A DNA stretch of 64,000 bases from Rickettsiales bacterium UBA2645 (GTDB lineage Bacteria > Pseudomonadota > Alphaproteobacteria > Rickettsiales > UBA1997), in contig DENL01000006.1 in the NCBI GenBank assembly GCA_002359655.1, positions 30,346-94,345 of the forward strand. The letters run 5' to 3'. The notes under the pieces are model-generated. The model had not been told where the DNA came from. It saw only the letters and a program-made list of their open reading frames with translations, and did no database searches. This document shows positions 45,517-54,638 of the stretch, in pieces. The position numbers were made by a program, and so were the translations under genes. The stretch's first letter is position 1. Each line of letters starts with the position of its first letter.

Positions 45517-48213
45517 ATGACAAAAAAATCACATTACCCAGAAGCAAATCAAAACCTTGATTTTGCTAGCATGGAAGAAGAAATGCTGCGCTTTTGGCAG
45601 GCTGAAAAAATCTTTGAAAAATCAGTTGAGATCAGAAATTTTTCTGATGCTCTTGATGAAGATAATATTTCACCAGTCTTAGAACCGTGTGCTTTAAAGA
45701 ATCACACTAATTGCCGACATCCAAAAGAAGAAAAATCTGAATTTGTATTTTACGACGGTCCACCTTTTGCCAACGGACTTCCGCACTACGGCCATTTGCT
45801 GACTGGATTTATCAAAGATTTAGTTGCGCGCTATCAAACTATGAAAGGCAAAAAAGTTGAACGCCGTTTTGGCTGGGATACTCACGGCTTGCCAGTTGAG
45901 ATGGAAACTGAAAAAGAACTAAGCGCTAAAGAAGGTAGAAATATTTCCGGCCAAATTGCTATTCAAGAATATGGCATCGAAAAATTTAACAACGCCTGCC
46001 GCGCTTCGGTGATGAAATATGCTGATGATTGGGAAAATTACGTCACTCGCCAAGGTCGTTTTGTTGACTTCAAAAATAGCTACAAAACGATGGATTTGAG
46101 CTACATGGAATCAGTGATCTGGGCCTTTAAACAACTTCACGAGAAAGGCTTGCTTTACGAAGATTTTCGCGTCGTTCCTTACTCTTGGGCTTGCCAAACT
46201 CCGCTTTCGAACTTTGAAACGAGAATGGATAATTCTTATCGTCAGAAGGCTAGTAAGGCTGTGACGGTAAAATTCGAACTCGATATTAATCACCCTCCCC
46301 TTGAGGGAGGGTCAAACAATTTTTTACAAAAATTGTTTGGGGCGGGGTTAGAAAAATTAAATAAAGACTCAGCTCAATATCTTGACCCCTCCCCGAAACG
46401 CTCTGGCGTTTCGACCCTCCCTCAAGGGGAGGGTTATAGTCCGAGAATTTTTTTGGTTGCTTGGACTACAACACCATGGACACTTCCTTCAAATTTGGCC
46501 TTGGCAATAGGAAATAAAATTGAATATGTGGCAAAAGTTGTTGATGGAGAAATTCGCATAGAGAAAGCTGCATCAAAGTTTCCAATGAAATTTCCTATTA
46601 CATTTGGAAGTTCAGAAGGCGAATTATTAAAATTCAAAGGCTCTGAACTAGTCGGACTCAAATACAAACCCCTTTTTCCTTATTTAGTCGAACACGAAAA
46701 AATTAAAAATAATCTGAAGGCCTTCACAGTTCTTCACGGCGATTTCGTCACAACTGAAGAAGGAACCGGAATCGTCCACATGGCTCCCGGCTTTGGTGAA
46801 GATGACCAACTTCTTTGCAAAGCTAATGGAATCCCAACTCTTTGCCCAGTTGATGAAGGTGGAAAATTCACATCAGAAATATTTGATTTTGAGTACAAAA
46901 ACAAAAATGGCGAAACAGTTAATCTTAGCCTTAAAGAAAGAAATGTTCTTGGATACAATGAGAAACTTGAACATCTAAAAGAAGAGCCAAATGTCGACAT
47001 CATTAAATATCTAAAAGCAAAAGATTCGTTAGTTGGAGATCCTCAACAATATCTCCACAACTATCCACATTGCTGGCGTACCGACACGCCGTTGATTTAT
47101 CGCGCGGTTTCATCTTGGTATGTAAAAGTTACAGATTTTAAAGACCGCATGGTTGAGTTAAATCAAAGCATCAACTGGATTCCAAATCACATCAAAGACG
47201 GACAATTTGGTAAATGGCTGGAAGGAGCCAGAGATTGGTCAATCACGCGCAACCGCTTTTGGGGCTGTCCGGTGCCAGTTTGGAAAAGTGAATCGGGCAA
47301 AATAAAAGTCTTTGGATCGGTTGCAGAACTTGAAAAAGTAGCGGGCAAAAAAATCGAAAATCTGCATCGCCCTTTCATCGACGAGATTGTTTTTGAAGAA
47401 AATGGCGAAAAATTCAAACGCGTCACCGACGTTCTTGATTGCTGGTTTGAGTCGGGTTCAATGCCTTATGCTCAAGTTCATTATCCTTTCGAAAATAAAG
47501 AATGGTTTGAAGAAAATTTTCCGGCTGATTTTATCACCGAATATGTCGCCCAAACTCGCGGTTGGTTTTATACCTTGATGGTTTTGTCAACAGCGCTTTT
47601 TGATCGTGCACCTTTTAAAAACGTGATTTGTCACGGTACAATTTTAGACGAGAAATCACAAAAACTTTCCAAACGTCTAAAAAATTATACTGATCCGCTG
47701 GAAATTTTTTCAACCATAGGCTCAGACTCCATGCGCTTCTATATGATTTCACAACCAGTAATGCGCGGACAAGAACTGCGTATCGACAAAGATGGCAAAG
47801 CCATTCGCGATACTTTGCGCCTTTCAATCAAGCCTTTGATAAATGCTTTTAATTTCTTCTGTCTTTACGCCAATGCTGATGGAGTCAAAGCCAATAAAAT
47901 CGAATTTAAAAAAGATCTAAGCAACATTCTTGATCGTTATATTTTAGCTAAACTTAAAGAAACTGTTAGCGCAATCGACAGCGCCATGGCCAATTACGAT
48001 ACAGTTTTAGCCTGCGAAAAATTCACTGAATTTTTTGAAGCACTAAATAATTGGTATATCCGCAGAAATCGTCAGCGCTTTTGGAAAGGCGAAGTTGATC
48101 AAGACAAGCAAGACGCTTACGACGTGCTTTACACAGTTTTGGTTTCAATGTGTGAAGCCTCTGCTCCTCTGCTGCCGTTTACTTCAGAATTTGTCTGGAA
48201 AAGTTTGCAATAA
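45517..48213 (+). CDS. ileS: Isoleucyl-tRNA synthetase, apparently C-terminally truncated, with in-frame repeat insertion
   Basis: IleRS charges tRNA-Ile. The catalytic signatures are HYGH at residues 90-93 (GPPFANGLPHYGHLLTG), RRFGWDTHGLPVE, AWTTTPWTLPSNLAL in the editing-domain border, and KLSKR near residue 716, the eukaryote-like IleS2 type. Residues about 259-306 are encoded by a palindromic repeat and lack a counterpart in the family. The protein ends after 898 residues at LLPFTSEFVWKSL, within the anticodon-binding domain. Relatives are over 1,000 residues, so about 150 or more C-terminal residues are missing. The stop lies 2 bases from the convergent protease stop. It may be non-functional or a compact variant. 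Confidence 0.88.
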   Translation: MTKKSHYPEANQNLDFASMEEEMLRFWQAEKIFEKSVEIRNFSDALDEDNISPVLEPCALKNHTNCRHPKEEKSEFVFYDGPPFANGLPHYGHLLTGFIKDLVARYQTMKGKKVERRFGWDTHGLPVEMETEKELSAKEGRNISGQIAIQEYGIEKFNNACRASVMKYADDWENYVTRQGRFVDFKNSYKTMDLSYMESVIWAFKQLHEKGLLYEDFRVVPYSWACQTPLSNFETRMDNSYRQKASKAVTVKFELDINHPPLEGGSNNFLQKLFGAGLEKLNKDSAQYLDPSPKRSGVSTLPQGEGYSPRIFLVAWTTTPWTLPSNLALAIGNKIEYVAKVVDGEIRIEKAASKFPMKFPITFGSSEGELLKFKGSELVGLKYKPLFPYLVEHEKIKNNLKAFTVLHGDFVTTEEGTGIVHMAPGFGEDDQLLCKANGIPTLCPVDEGGKFTSEIFDFEYKNKNGETVNLSLKERNVLGYNEKLEHLKEEPNVDIIKYLKAKDSLVGDPQQYLHNYPHCWRTDTPLIYRAVSSWYVKVTDFKDRMVELNQSINWIPNHIKDGQFGKWLEGARDWSITRNRFWGCPVPVWKSESGKIKVFGSVAELEKVAGKKIENLHRPFIDEIVFEENGEKFKRVTDVLDCWFESGSMPYAQVHYPFENKEWFEENFPADFITEYVAQTRGWFYTLMVLSTALFDRAPFKNVICHGTILDEKSQKLSKRLKNYTDPLEIFSTIGSDSMRFYMISQPVMRGQELRIDKDGKAIRDTLRLSIKPLINAFNFFCLYANADGVKANKIEFKKDLSNILDRYILAKLKETVSAIDSAMANYDTVLACEKFTEFFEALNNWYIRRNRQRFWKGEVDQDKQDAYDVLYTVLVSMCEASAPLLPFTSEFVWKSLQ
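46292..46434. repeat. 143-bp palindromic element inserted in frame in ileS
   Basis: The ends are perfect 22-bp inverted repeats (46292-46313 and 46413-46434), and each end is itself a ccctccc/gggaggg hairpin. Inside are two more perfect hairpins: an 11-bp aaacaattttt stem with loop tac at 46314-46338, and an 8-bp cgaaacgc/gcgtttcg stem with loop tctg at 46394-46413. A ggggcgggg string also faces cccctcccc. The element is open in the ileS frame and adds about 48 residues. This behaviour resembles Rickettsia palindromic elements, though I cannot assign it to a named family. Confidence 0.88.
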
Positions 48214-48215
48214 TT

Positions 48216-50648
48216 TTAAAATTTTGCACCAAAATTAACAAAACCCAAATAAGCATTAGCAGCGCTTTTAATGTTTTGCGGTTGTTTTTGTGCTACTAAA
48301 TTAAATTTTATAGTCGGATCAACAAACCAATTTAGCGTTAAATTTTTGGCGTAGAAAATTTCGAAATCTTGCTCTCTTCCCTTTGGCGTCAGCGAAACAG
48401 TTGATGAGTAGCGCGTAACATTTCCTTCCAGATCTCTTGCTACTGGCACGTTAATCTCGGCCTTGCCGCTATAGACTCGAAGTGGCTGTGAATAAATTAT
48501 TCCAACTTTGCCGCCTAATATTTTTTCATTAACCAAACCAAGCGAAGAGCTGCGACTTTGAATATCACTGTAGTTGCGAAATATTCCTAAATTATTTCCG
48601 CTAACAATTGTTTTGCCTTGAGCAAAGCTTGAGATCACAGAAAAATTGCCAAAGATTTTTTTGCTAGCAGAAATTTTTAAATAAGAAGTTGTAGCATTGC
48701 CTGCTGCTTCAAAGGCACCAACTGCTTTTGAGTTTAAAATATTGTTGTCAAACTCATTCATCTTGCCAAAAGAAACTGAAATTTTTGTCGCGTCATTTGG
48801 CAAATAAGAAAGATTTAAATCGGAAACACGATTTTGTAAATTTCCTATTTTGCTTAATATTGACGAGCTGTCGTAAGATGTTTGCTGCGAAAAATTCAAA
48901 GCAAATTTTTTGTCAAAAAATTTAGTTCCAACAAAAAGCTGATTGAAATTTCTTTGTGTTGTCGAGTTCAGCGAAGATGTGATCGAGTTATTAACAAAGG
49001 ATTGAAAAGGATTGGCGGCAAAGTTGTTAACCGAAATAAAACCAAAATTATTGAATTTATCTTCGCGTAAATTCGCTAACTCGTCGCGATTTACCGAAAA
49101 TCCAGCTTTCAAACCGCTGCTGAAATTATTATCAAAATTTTGTGCAAAAGAAAATCCGTTAGAGCTTGTTAAAGTCTTGTCTTCCCTACTTCTGTCGGTT
49201 GTAATAAATTTTAAACCAAACTGATTTGGCGCTGATTTATCTTCATAAGATTTTACCTGAAAATTCAGCTGCGTTGAGGAATTTTTACCAAAAGAAAGCG
49301 GAATTATTTGGGTGTAATAATTGTTAAAGGCAAGATTAGTAAGGCTTGCAGCGATATTGGAATTTGATCTTGTTGAAATTCTTTCATTCATAAAAGCTTT
49401 ATAATCGCGCCCGTAATCATCAAAAAAAACTGCCGAAGCTAGTTGTGGCGCTACATTTAAAACAAAAGCATCGCCAAAAATTGGATCAGAAACCAAAGAA
49501 GAACTTCTAACATCATAACCAGAAGAAGAGACGCTACTGCCGTAAGCAAAATTATTTTGACCTTGCGCTTGAACTGCTGCGTAAAGATTCAGCAGACCAT
49601 GACCATAAATTGTATCAACTCCTGATGTTCCTAAGTCAGTTGCAGTTGAGAGTAAAATATTTGCTGTTTGCGCTGCCGTTAAAAATGGCCAAGCTCCACG
49701 AATTACAGCTGCAGCACCTGCAACCATCGGAGTTGACATTGATGTGCCGCTATCTTTTTCATAACCATTGGTCACTCCGCTTGAGCTATACGAAGCATCG
49801 TAAATTTCATAACCCGGAGCAACTAAACAATAATTTGCCGCATTGCCGCAATAATTACTAAAAGTTGAAATTGTTGTACTTGAGGTTGAAGTTCCAACTG
49901 ATCCAACAGCCAAAACATAGCCAGATAAACTGCTATCAGAAGCGTAATAGGCTGGATATTCTGGTTGAGACGCTGTTTCATTTCCAGTCGCTGCAACTGA
50001 TAAAATATCAGCGGCTTTTGCTGATATCAGAGCATTTCTTAAAGTTGTTGAACCAGCCAAACTTCCCAAACTCATGTTTATTACCTTTGCACCATAAATA
50101 ATTGCCTTATCAATTCCGCTAGCAACTGCAGAGTGACTTCCGCCAGAACCGCTACTATTTAAAACTTTGATGGCAATAATATCGCTGTCGTAAGCAACAC
50201 CATGCATTCCGCTACCGTCTTTCACGCCAGCTGCTACGCTGGCAACTGCAGTCCCATGACCTTTATCATCACTTGGATTGGAATCACTATTTACAAAATC
50301 ATAAGAGCCGGTTGAAGTATAATTTGCAGAGATTTCGTTATGATTTATTTGTACGCCAGTATCTAAAATGGCGATCGAAACTCCAGCTCCAGCATTGGTT
50401 TTACTATTTAAAGCCAGATAAGCGTAAGATTCCGCTGCTTCGATTGTTTCAAGACCAGACTGATTGTTGTATTCAGTGGTACGATAAGAGCTGGCATCGC
50501 TTGAAGTAAAAGATGATACGCCTGAAGTTGATGAAGACGAGCTGGAGCTGCTTCCACTATTACTTCCCCCTCCTCCGCCACCGCCGCCTCCACCACCACA
50601 TGAGGCAAGAGAAAAAATTATCAAAAATAGTAGGCTCTTTAATCTCAT
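48216..50648 (-). CDS. Autotransporter subtilisin-like serine protease (putative lipoprotein)
   Basis: Starting at ATG 50648 the protein has 810 residues. A lipoprotein signal ends in LASC, with Cys17 followed by eleven glycines and a serine-rich linker. The S8 peptidase domain has the catalytic Asp96 (AILDTGV), His131 (GHGTAVASVAAG) and Ser303 (SGTSMSTPMVAGAAAVI), with Asn223 as the oxyanion residue. From about residue 540 a C-terminal beta-barrel of autotransporter type follows, ending in VNFGAKF. It is probably exported and displayed or released at the cell surface. The open frame reaches 50771 but overlaps the phosphatase gene. Its stop is 2 bases from the ileS stop. Confidence 0.88.
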   Translation of the reverse strand: MRLKSLLFLIIFSLASCGGGGGGGGGGGSNSGSSSSSSSSTSGVSSFTSSDASSYRTTEYNNQSGLETIEAAESYAYLALNSKTNAGAGVSIAILDTGVQINHNEISANYTSTGSYDFVNSDSNPSDDKGHGTAVASVAAGVKDGSGMHGVAYDSDIIAIKVLNSSGSGGSHSAVASGIDKAIIYGAKVINMSLGSLAGSTTLRNALISAKAADILSVAATGNETASQPEYPAYYASDSSLSGYVLAVGSVGTSTSSTTISTFSNYCGNAANYCLVAPGYEIYDASYSSSGVTNGYEKDSGTSMSTPMVAGAAAVIRGAWPFLTAAQTANILLSTATDLGTSGVDTIYGHGLLNLYAAVQAQGQNNFAYGSSVSSSGYDVRSSSLVSDPIFGDAFVLNVAPQLASAVFFDDYGRDYKAFMNERISTRSNSNIAASLTNLAFNNYYTQIIPLSFGKNSSTQLNFQVKSYEDKSAPNQFGLKFITTDRSREDKTLTSSNGFSFAQNFDNNFSSGLKAGFSVNRDELANLREDKFNNFGFISVNNFAANPFQSFVNNSITSSLNSTTQRNFNQLFVGTKFFDKKFALNFSQQTSYDSSSILSKIGNLQNRVSDLNLSYLPNDATKISVSFGKMNEFDNNILNSKAVGAFEAAGNATTSYLKISASKKIFGNFSVISSFAQGKTIVSGNNLGIFRNYSDIQSRSSSLGLVNEKILGGKVGIIYSQPLRVYSGKAEINVPVARDLEGNVTRYSSTVSLTPKGREQDFEIFYAKNLTLNWFVDPTIKFNLVAQKQPQNIKSAANAYLGFVNFGAKF

Positions 50649-50679
50649 TGGTGCGTGAAAAAATAGATGTCTAAATTTA

Positions 50680-51147
50680 TTAGATTGGTTTTCTAAAAAG
50701 ATTTTCCAGAGCTGAATCAATAACATCAAAAACCATATCAAATGATTGATTGCCTTTGTAGTAGGGGTCAATCACCTCATCATTCCAAGGATTTTTGGCT
50801 TGGCAGAATTCTAAAAATAGTTTTATCTTGTCGTGATAAATTGGTTTTGAAATTTGTAAAAGATGAGCTTGATGACTTCGATCCATACACATTAATAAAT
50901 CAAATTCCTGAAAATCTGTAGCAGAGATTCTGCGTGAAAAAATTCCGTCAAAAGAAATTCCACGCTGTTTTGCAACTTGCATGGAACGAGTATCTGGCAA
51001 ATCTCCTGAGTGAAAACCTTGTGTTCCCGCTGAATCAAAGCTGAATTTATCAGCTAGTTTTAATTGTTGAGCTTTATGGCGCGCAATTGCTTGAGCAGTT
51101 GGCGAGCGACAGATATTTCCAGTACAAACAAAAAGAATTTTTTTCAT
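50680..51147 (-). CDS. Low-molecular-weight protein-tyrosine phosphatase
   Basis: The 155-residue cytoplasmic phosphatase has the P-loop CTGNICRS at C8-S15 near the N-terminus (VCTGNICRSPTAQAIA), the CX5R(S/T) signature with C8 nucleophile and R14. The general-acid Asp lies in VIDPYYKG near residue 128. Its length and motif order match the LMW-PTP family; bacterial members often act with tyrosine kinases in exopolysaccharide control, but no kinase is adjacent. It is 6 bases downstream of the CorA/ZntB gene and 31 bases upstream of the protease gene. Confidence 0.93.
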   Translation of the reverse strand: MKKILFVCTGNICRSPTAQAIARHKAQQLKLADKFSFDSAGTQGFHSGDLPDTRSMQVAKQRGISFDGIFSRRISATDFQEFDLLMCMDRSHQAHLLQISKPIYHDKIKLFLEFCQAKNPWNDEVIDPYYKGNQSFDMVFDVIDSALENLFRKPI

Positions 51148-51153
51148 TTAAAA

Positions 51154-52131
51154 CTAAAACCACTTACCACGTTTAAAGAAGAAAACTTGTAATAAAAAGA
51201 TCAGCAACATTCCAAACATACAAATATTGAATCCTTCAGGATTACCAATACCCGGAACACCACCGATATTCATACCAAATACTCCTGTGACAAAGGTTAG
51301 TGGCATAAAAATTGAAGTGATGATTGAAAGTTTGTACATGCTTTTATTTAGTCTTTCACTTAAAGCATTTGAAAGTTCATCATGCAGAATTTGTGATCTC
51401 TCTCTGGCCTCTTCGGCTTCTTCGATCATGCGCGCGATATTATCGTAATTTTCTTGAAAATGTCTTATAGCCCAGTCGTTAATCCACTTTTGATCAAGAG
51501 ATTGTAGTCTTTTAATAACTTCTTTTTGCGGAGTTAAATAGCGCTTGAAAACTGCAGATTTACTTCTGATCTGAATTATTTGTTCACGAAATTTTAAGTC
51601 ATGAGTAGTCATAACTTTTTGATCAAGATCATCAAGAATTTCGGTTAATTCGTAAATATAAGAAGAAGTGTCAGACAAAGATTGATAAAGCAGATTATAT
51701 AAAAACTCACCAGAGGTTTTGATTGTTTTGCCAGACTCAATATTTTCTACGATGTCAGAAATAGCTTTTATGTTGCGACGCTGTATGGTGATGATTCTAC
51801 ATTCGTCAATCCAAATTCGAATTGAAACCATGTCTTCAGGCTCAGAACCTTTGTTTAGATTTACCGAACGCAAGATGATTAAAATTCCTGATGCAAATTC
51901 AATAATTCTGGGACGAGTTTCTTCAGCAATTAAAGCGTCGATAATTAAATGATCGAGATAAGAAACTTCTTTTTCTAACCAAGATTTTGTCATTTTATTA
52001 TTAGCATCAAGATGCACCCAAGCCAAACCTTGATTTGCTAATTCTTGAGAAATTTTTTGACTATTCAGCTTTTGCGCTTTCCCGCTCTCATCAAAAGCAT
52101 AAGAGAAAATTATGTGACTTTGCCTGCTCAT
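51154..52131 (-). CDS. CorA/ZntB family divalent cation transporter
   Basis: The 325-residue protein is of the 2-TM GxN (CorA) superfamily. A large N-terminal cytoplasmic domain with long helices (DQKVMTTHDLKFREQIIQIRSK) ends in two membrane segments. The loop signature GMNIGGVPGIGNPEGF between them, with GMN followed by GGVPG, is closer to ZntB than to classical CorA. It may import or export Mg2+ or Zn2+; the direction cannot be told. It lies in a tight run with the DUF3833 gene (4 bases upstream) and the phosphatase gene (6 bases downstream). Confidence 0.87.
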   Translation of the reverse strand: MSRQSHIIFSYAFDESGKAQKLNSQKISQELANQGLAWVHLDANNKMTKSWLEKEVSYLDHLIIDALIAEETRPRIIEFASGILIILRSVNLNKGSEPEDMVSIRIWIDECRIITIQRRNIKAISDIVENIESGKTIKTSGEFLYNLLYQSLSDTSSYIYELTEILDDLDQKVMTTHDLKFREQIIQIRSKSAVFKRYLTPQKEVIKRLQSLDQKWINDWAIRHFQENYDNIARMIEEAEEARERSQILHDELSNALSERLNKSMYKLSIITSIFMPLTFVTGVFGMNIGGVPGIGNPEGFNICMFGMLLIFLLQVFFFKRGKWF

Positions 52132-52134
52132 AAT

Positions 52135-52701
52135 TTAGTCAGTTTTAGCAATTTTTTTGTAAGAGATAATAGATCTGCCAGAAGGTGATCCGTCTTTTCT
52201 GATCGTAGAAATTGAAATTGCCGAACGCTCATCAACTAAGTAAAAATTATCTTCGTAATTTATATTTTGCTTTCCTTCATTGTGCTTAGTTGACAAGGTG
52301 TAAATCATCTGCATAGCATTACCAACTTGTTTTCCTTTTGCAGGGCCAACGACATTGTGACCAACAGCTTCAAAAGTGCCGTCAGGTTCAACAGTTATTA
52401 ACCAAGTTCTGCTGTCTTTTTTACCAGCTTCGTTAATAAAGTTTTGTTGCAAAATGCCTTTAGCGTCATCCCACTTGCCATTCATTTTGGCAGTATAAGT
52501 GCCAATAATTTTTCCCTGATTATCTTGAGTGATAGCAAAAACATCTACATCGCCATTAAAAAAAGATTTTATATCAATTTTAGGAGATTTTTCGAGAAAG
52601 GTTACTTCACTTGCTTTGTATTTGAATTTTTCAATAGCAGCGCAAGAAGATAAAGTTGCAGAAAGCAAAACAATCGTAAAAAAATTATAAAGATTTTTCA
52701 T
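52135..52701 (-). CDS. DUF3833 family lipoprotein
   Basis: The 188-residue protein begins with a lipoprotein signal ending in LSSC (Cys20). The remainder matches the DUF3833 pattern: DIKSFFNGDVDVFAITQDNQGKIIGTYTA near residues 44-72, GKWDDAKGILQQNFINEAGKKDSRTW, a GHNVVGPAKGKQVGNAMQMIYTL core, and YEDNFYLVDERSAISISTIRKDG. This is a small beta-rich envelope lipoprotein family of unknown function, common in proteobacteria. It is flanked by terC (9 bases upstream) and the CorA/ZntB gene. Confidence 0.83.
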   Translation of the reverse strand: MKNLYNFFTIVLLSATLSSCAAIEKFKYKASEVTFLEKSPKIDIKSFFNGDVDVFAITQDNQGKIIGTYTAKMNGKWDDAKGILQQNFINEAGKKDSRTWLITVEPDGTFEAVGHNVVGPAKGKQVGNAMQMIYTLSTKHNEGKQNINYEDNFYLVDERSAISISTIRKDGSPSGRSIISYKKIAKTD

Positions 52702-52709
52702 AAAAAAGG

Positions 52710-53423
52710 TTAATGACGTTTACGGGCAAGTATGTTTAAGTACTCGACCACTAGAGTGAAAAATAATGAAAAATAGAGATAGCCTTTAGAAATATGCATA
52801 TGAATTCCATCGGCAAGTAAAATCACACCAACCATAAAAATAAAAGCTAAAGCAACTATTTTTAGCGAAGGATAAGTTTGTAAAATGTGATTGATCTTCT
52901 CTAAAGCAAATAGCATCAGAAGCATTGAAATAACAACTGCAAATATAATTACGGGAATATTATTAGTCATTCCAACGGCCGTGATTATCGAATCAAATGA
53001 AAAAATAAAATCAATCAAACTGATTTGTAAAATCGCCGCCATCATGTTTTTTCCAAAGTTAATTTGCTTTTCTTCTTTAGAAGCATGCAGGCCGTGAGCA
53101 GTGTCGCTATATATTTCTAAACCACTTTTAATCATTAAAAATAATCCGCCGGCAATTAGTAAAAAATCTTTAAAAGAAAGGCCATCTTCACCAATAAAAA
53201 ATATTGGTTCGGTCAAAGTCATCACCCAAGATAAAGTTAGTAACATCAAAACTCTGATCACGAAGGCCAAAGACAAACCAAAAACTCGGGCAATTTGACG
53301 ATTTTTTTTCGGCAATTTTGCTACAACTAAAGCGATAAAAACCAGATTATCGATGCCAAGAATAATTTCTAAAAAGGTAAGCGTAAGAAGGCTAATCAGG
53401 GTTTGATAGGTAAAAAAATCCAT
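52710..53423 (-). CDS. TerC family integral membrane protein
   Basis: The 237-residue protein has seven predicted helices and the TerC hallmark acidic residues in membrane segments. FLEIILGIDNLVFIALVVAKLP near residues 18-39 and SLIDFIFSFDSIITAVGMTN near 135-154 are the paired motifs. TerC/Alx proteins are implicated in manganese export and tellurite tolerance. It is likely a metal efflux component, possibly coupled to the exporter-type proteins in this run, but substrate is inferred. It is 5 bases after maf. Confidence 0.9.
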   Translation of the reverse strand: MDFFTYQTLISLLTLTFLEIILGIDNLVFIALVVAKLPKKNRQIARVFGLSLAFVIRVLMLLTLSWVMTLTEPIFFIGEDGLSFKDFLLIAGGLFLMIKSGLEIYSDTAHGLHASKEEKQINFGKNMMAAILQISLIDFIFSFDSIITAVGMTNNIPVIIFAVVISMLLMLFALEKINHILQTYPSLKIVALAFIFMVGVILLADGIHMHISKGYLYFSLFFTLVVEYLNILARKRH

Positions 53424-53427
53424 GTAT

Positions 53428-54030
53428 TTAGTTTTTGATTTTTAGTAACTTTTTTTGATGCAAGAAATTCAAGATTGGCTGAATGGCAAGACCTAAAACT
53501 GAGTAATAATCGCCAGAAATTTTTACAAAAAGATGTTTGCCCAGTGATTCATATTTATAACTTCCAGCGCAACCCCAAGGCTGATCATGCTTTACATAAC
53601 TTTTGATTTCAGCATTTGAGAGTTTGCGCATTTCTAATTTGACGCGCGAGAATTTTTCAAAAATAATTTTGCCGTTTAAAGCAATTACAACCGCGTTATT
53701 TTGAAAATGATTTTGACCGTTGAATTTTTTTAGCTGGTTAATTGCTTGCGTAGCATTTTTTGATTTAGAAATTTCTTTTCCCAAAAATTCACAAACCTGA
53801 TCAGAACCAATAACATAAGCTCCAGGAAATTTTTCGCTGATCGATAAAGCTTTTTGTTTAGCCAAATAAATTGCCAATTTTTGTGGAGCTAATTTTACTT
53901 TTTTTTTGCCCAAATCTTCATCAAAAAGTGGTGCCATAACTTCAAACTTAAGTCCGACTTCTTCTAAAATTTTTTTACGAATTTTAGAAGTTGAAGCCAG
54001 AATTAAGCGACAATTGTGATCAATTAGCAT
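53428..54030 (-). CDS. Maf-family nucleoside triphosphate pyrophosphatase
   Basis: Maf proteins hydrolyse non-canonical or ordinary nucleoside triphosphates (dTTP/UTP or m7GTP) and affect septum formation. The 200-residue protein opens with [23 protein letters not shown] (about residues 9-31), with the SxSxxR motif intact. PLFDEDLG follows, then [23 protein letters not shown] with the catalytic Asp, and a C-terminal [15 protein letters not shown] and [11 protein letters not shown] segment. The subgroup is not decided. It overlaps folE by 7 bases, showing translational coupling. Confidence 0.9.
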   Translation of the reverse strand: MLIDHNCRLILASTSKIRKKILEEVGLKFEVMAPLFDEDLGKKKVKLAPQKLAIYLAKQKALSISEKFPGAYVIGSDQVCEFLGKEISKSKNATQAINQLKKFNGQNHFQNNAVVIALNGKIIFEKFSRVKLEMRKLSNAEIKSYVKHDQPWGCAGSYKYESLGKHLFVKISGDYYSVLGLAIQPILNFLHQKKLLKIKN

Positions 54031-54638
54031 TGTTCAGAATTAAGATTGATCATCATTAAAAGCTTTTTTTCCATTGCCAAATCTGCTTTAAAAGCGCCAA
54101 GCATTCTTTTGGTAATGGTTGTAGTATTGATTTTATGAATACCTCTGGTTGTCATACATTGATGTTTTGCATCGATAATCACAGCAACGCCTTTTGGTTT
54201 TAAAACTTTGTTAATAGTATCTGCAATTTGCGCAGTCATAGTTTCTTGGGTTTGTAGGCGCTTACCAAAAGCATCAAGCAAACGAGCAATTTTACTGATT
54301 CCTACAACTTTTTTATTTGGAATATAAGCGATGTGTGCTTTGCCAATAAAAGGTACCATGTGATGTTCGCAGTGAGATTCAACACGCATATCTTTCAACA
54401 AAACGATATCGTCATAACCACCAACATCTTCGAAAGTTTTGCCTAAAATTTCGTCAGGATTTATGTCGTAGCCAGAAAAAAATTCACGATAGGCGTTAAC
54501 AACTCTTTTTGGTGTTTCAAGTAAACCTTCGCGATCCGGATTATCTCCCGCCCAAGCAATTAGGGTTCTAACCGCCTCCTCTGCTTGCTTTATTGAAGGA
54601 CGAGCAACTTTCTTGTCACGATTTGAAAATTTTGTCAT
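54024..54638 (-). CDS. folE: GTP cyclohydrolase I
   Basis: FolE converts GTP to dihydroneopterin triphosphate, the first step of folate synthesis. The 204-residue protein contains the [23 protein letters not shown] block near residues 32-54. The zinc-site region [48 protein letters not shown] and the second zinc cysteine in [10 protein letters not shown] are also present. All zinc ligands are there, so it is the type IA enzyme. It heads the run folE-maf-terC-DUF3833-corA/zntB-phosphatase. Confidence 0.97.
   Translation of the reverse strand: MTKFSNRDKKVARPSIKQAEEAVRTLIAWAGDNPDREGLLETPKRVVNAYREFFSGYDINPDEILGKTFEDVGGYDDIVLLKDMRVESHCEHHMVPFIGKAHIAYIPNKKVVGISKIARLLDAFGKRLQTQETMTAQIADTINKVLKPKGVAVIIDAKHQCMTTRGIHKINTTTITKRMLGAFKADLAMEKKLLMMINLNSEQC

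Noticed and set aside
46111..46667. Minus-strand frames within ileS as independent genes
   Set aside because: They are shadows of a well-supported coding region and of the palindromic repeat.
50550..50600. Polyglycine tract as a phase-variable slippage tract
   Set aside because: The glycines are encoded by mixed ggN codons, so there is no long homopolymer or simple repeat to slip.
50649..50771. Upstream extension of the protease reading frame
   Set aside because: It overlaps the phosphatase gene, and the signal with lipobox starts at 50648.
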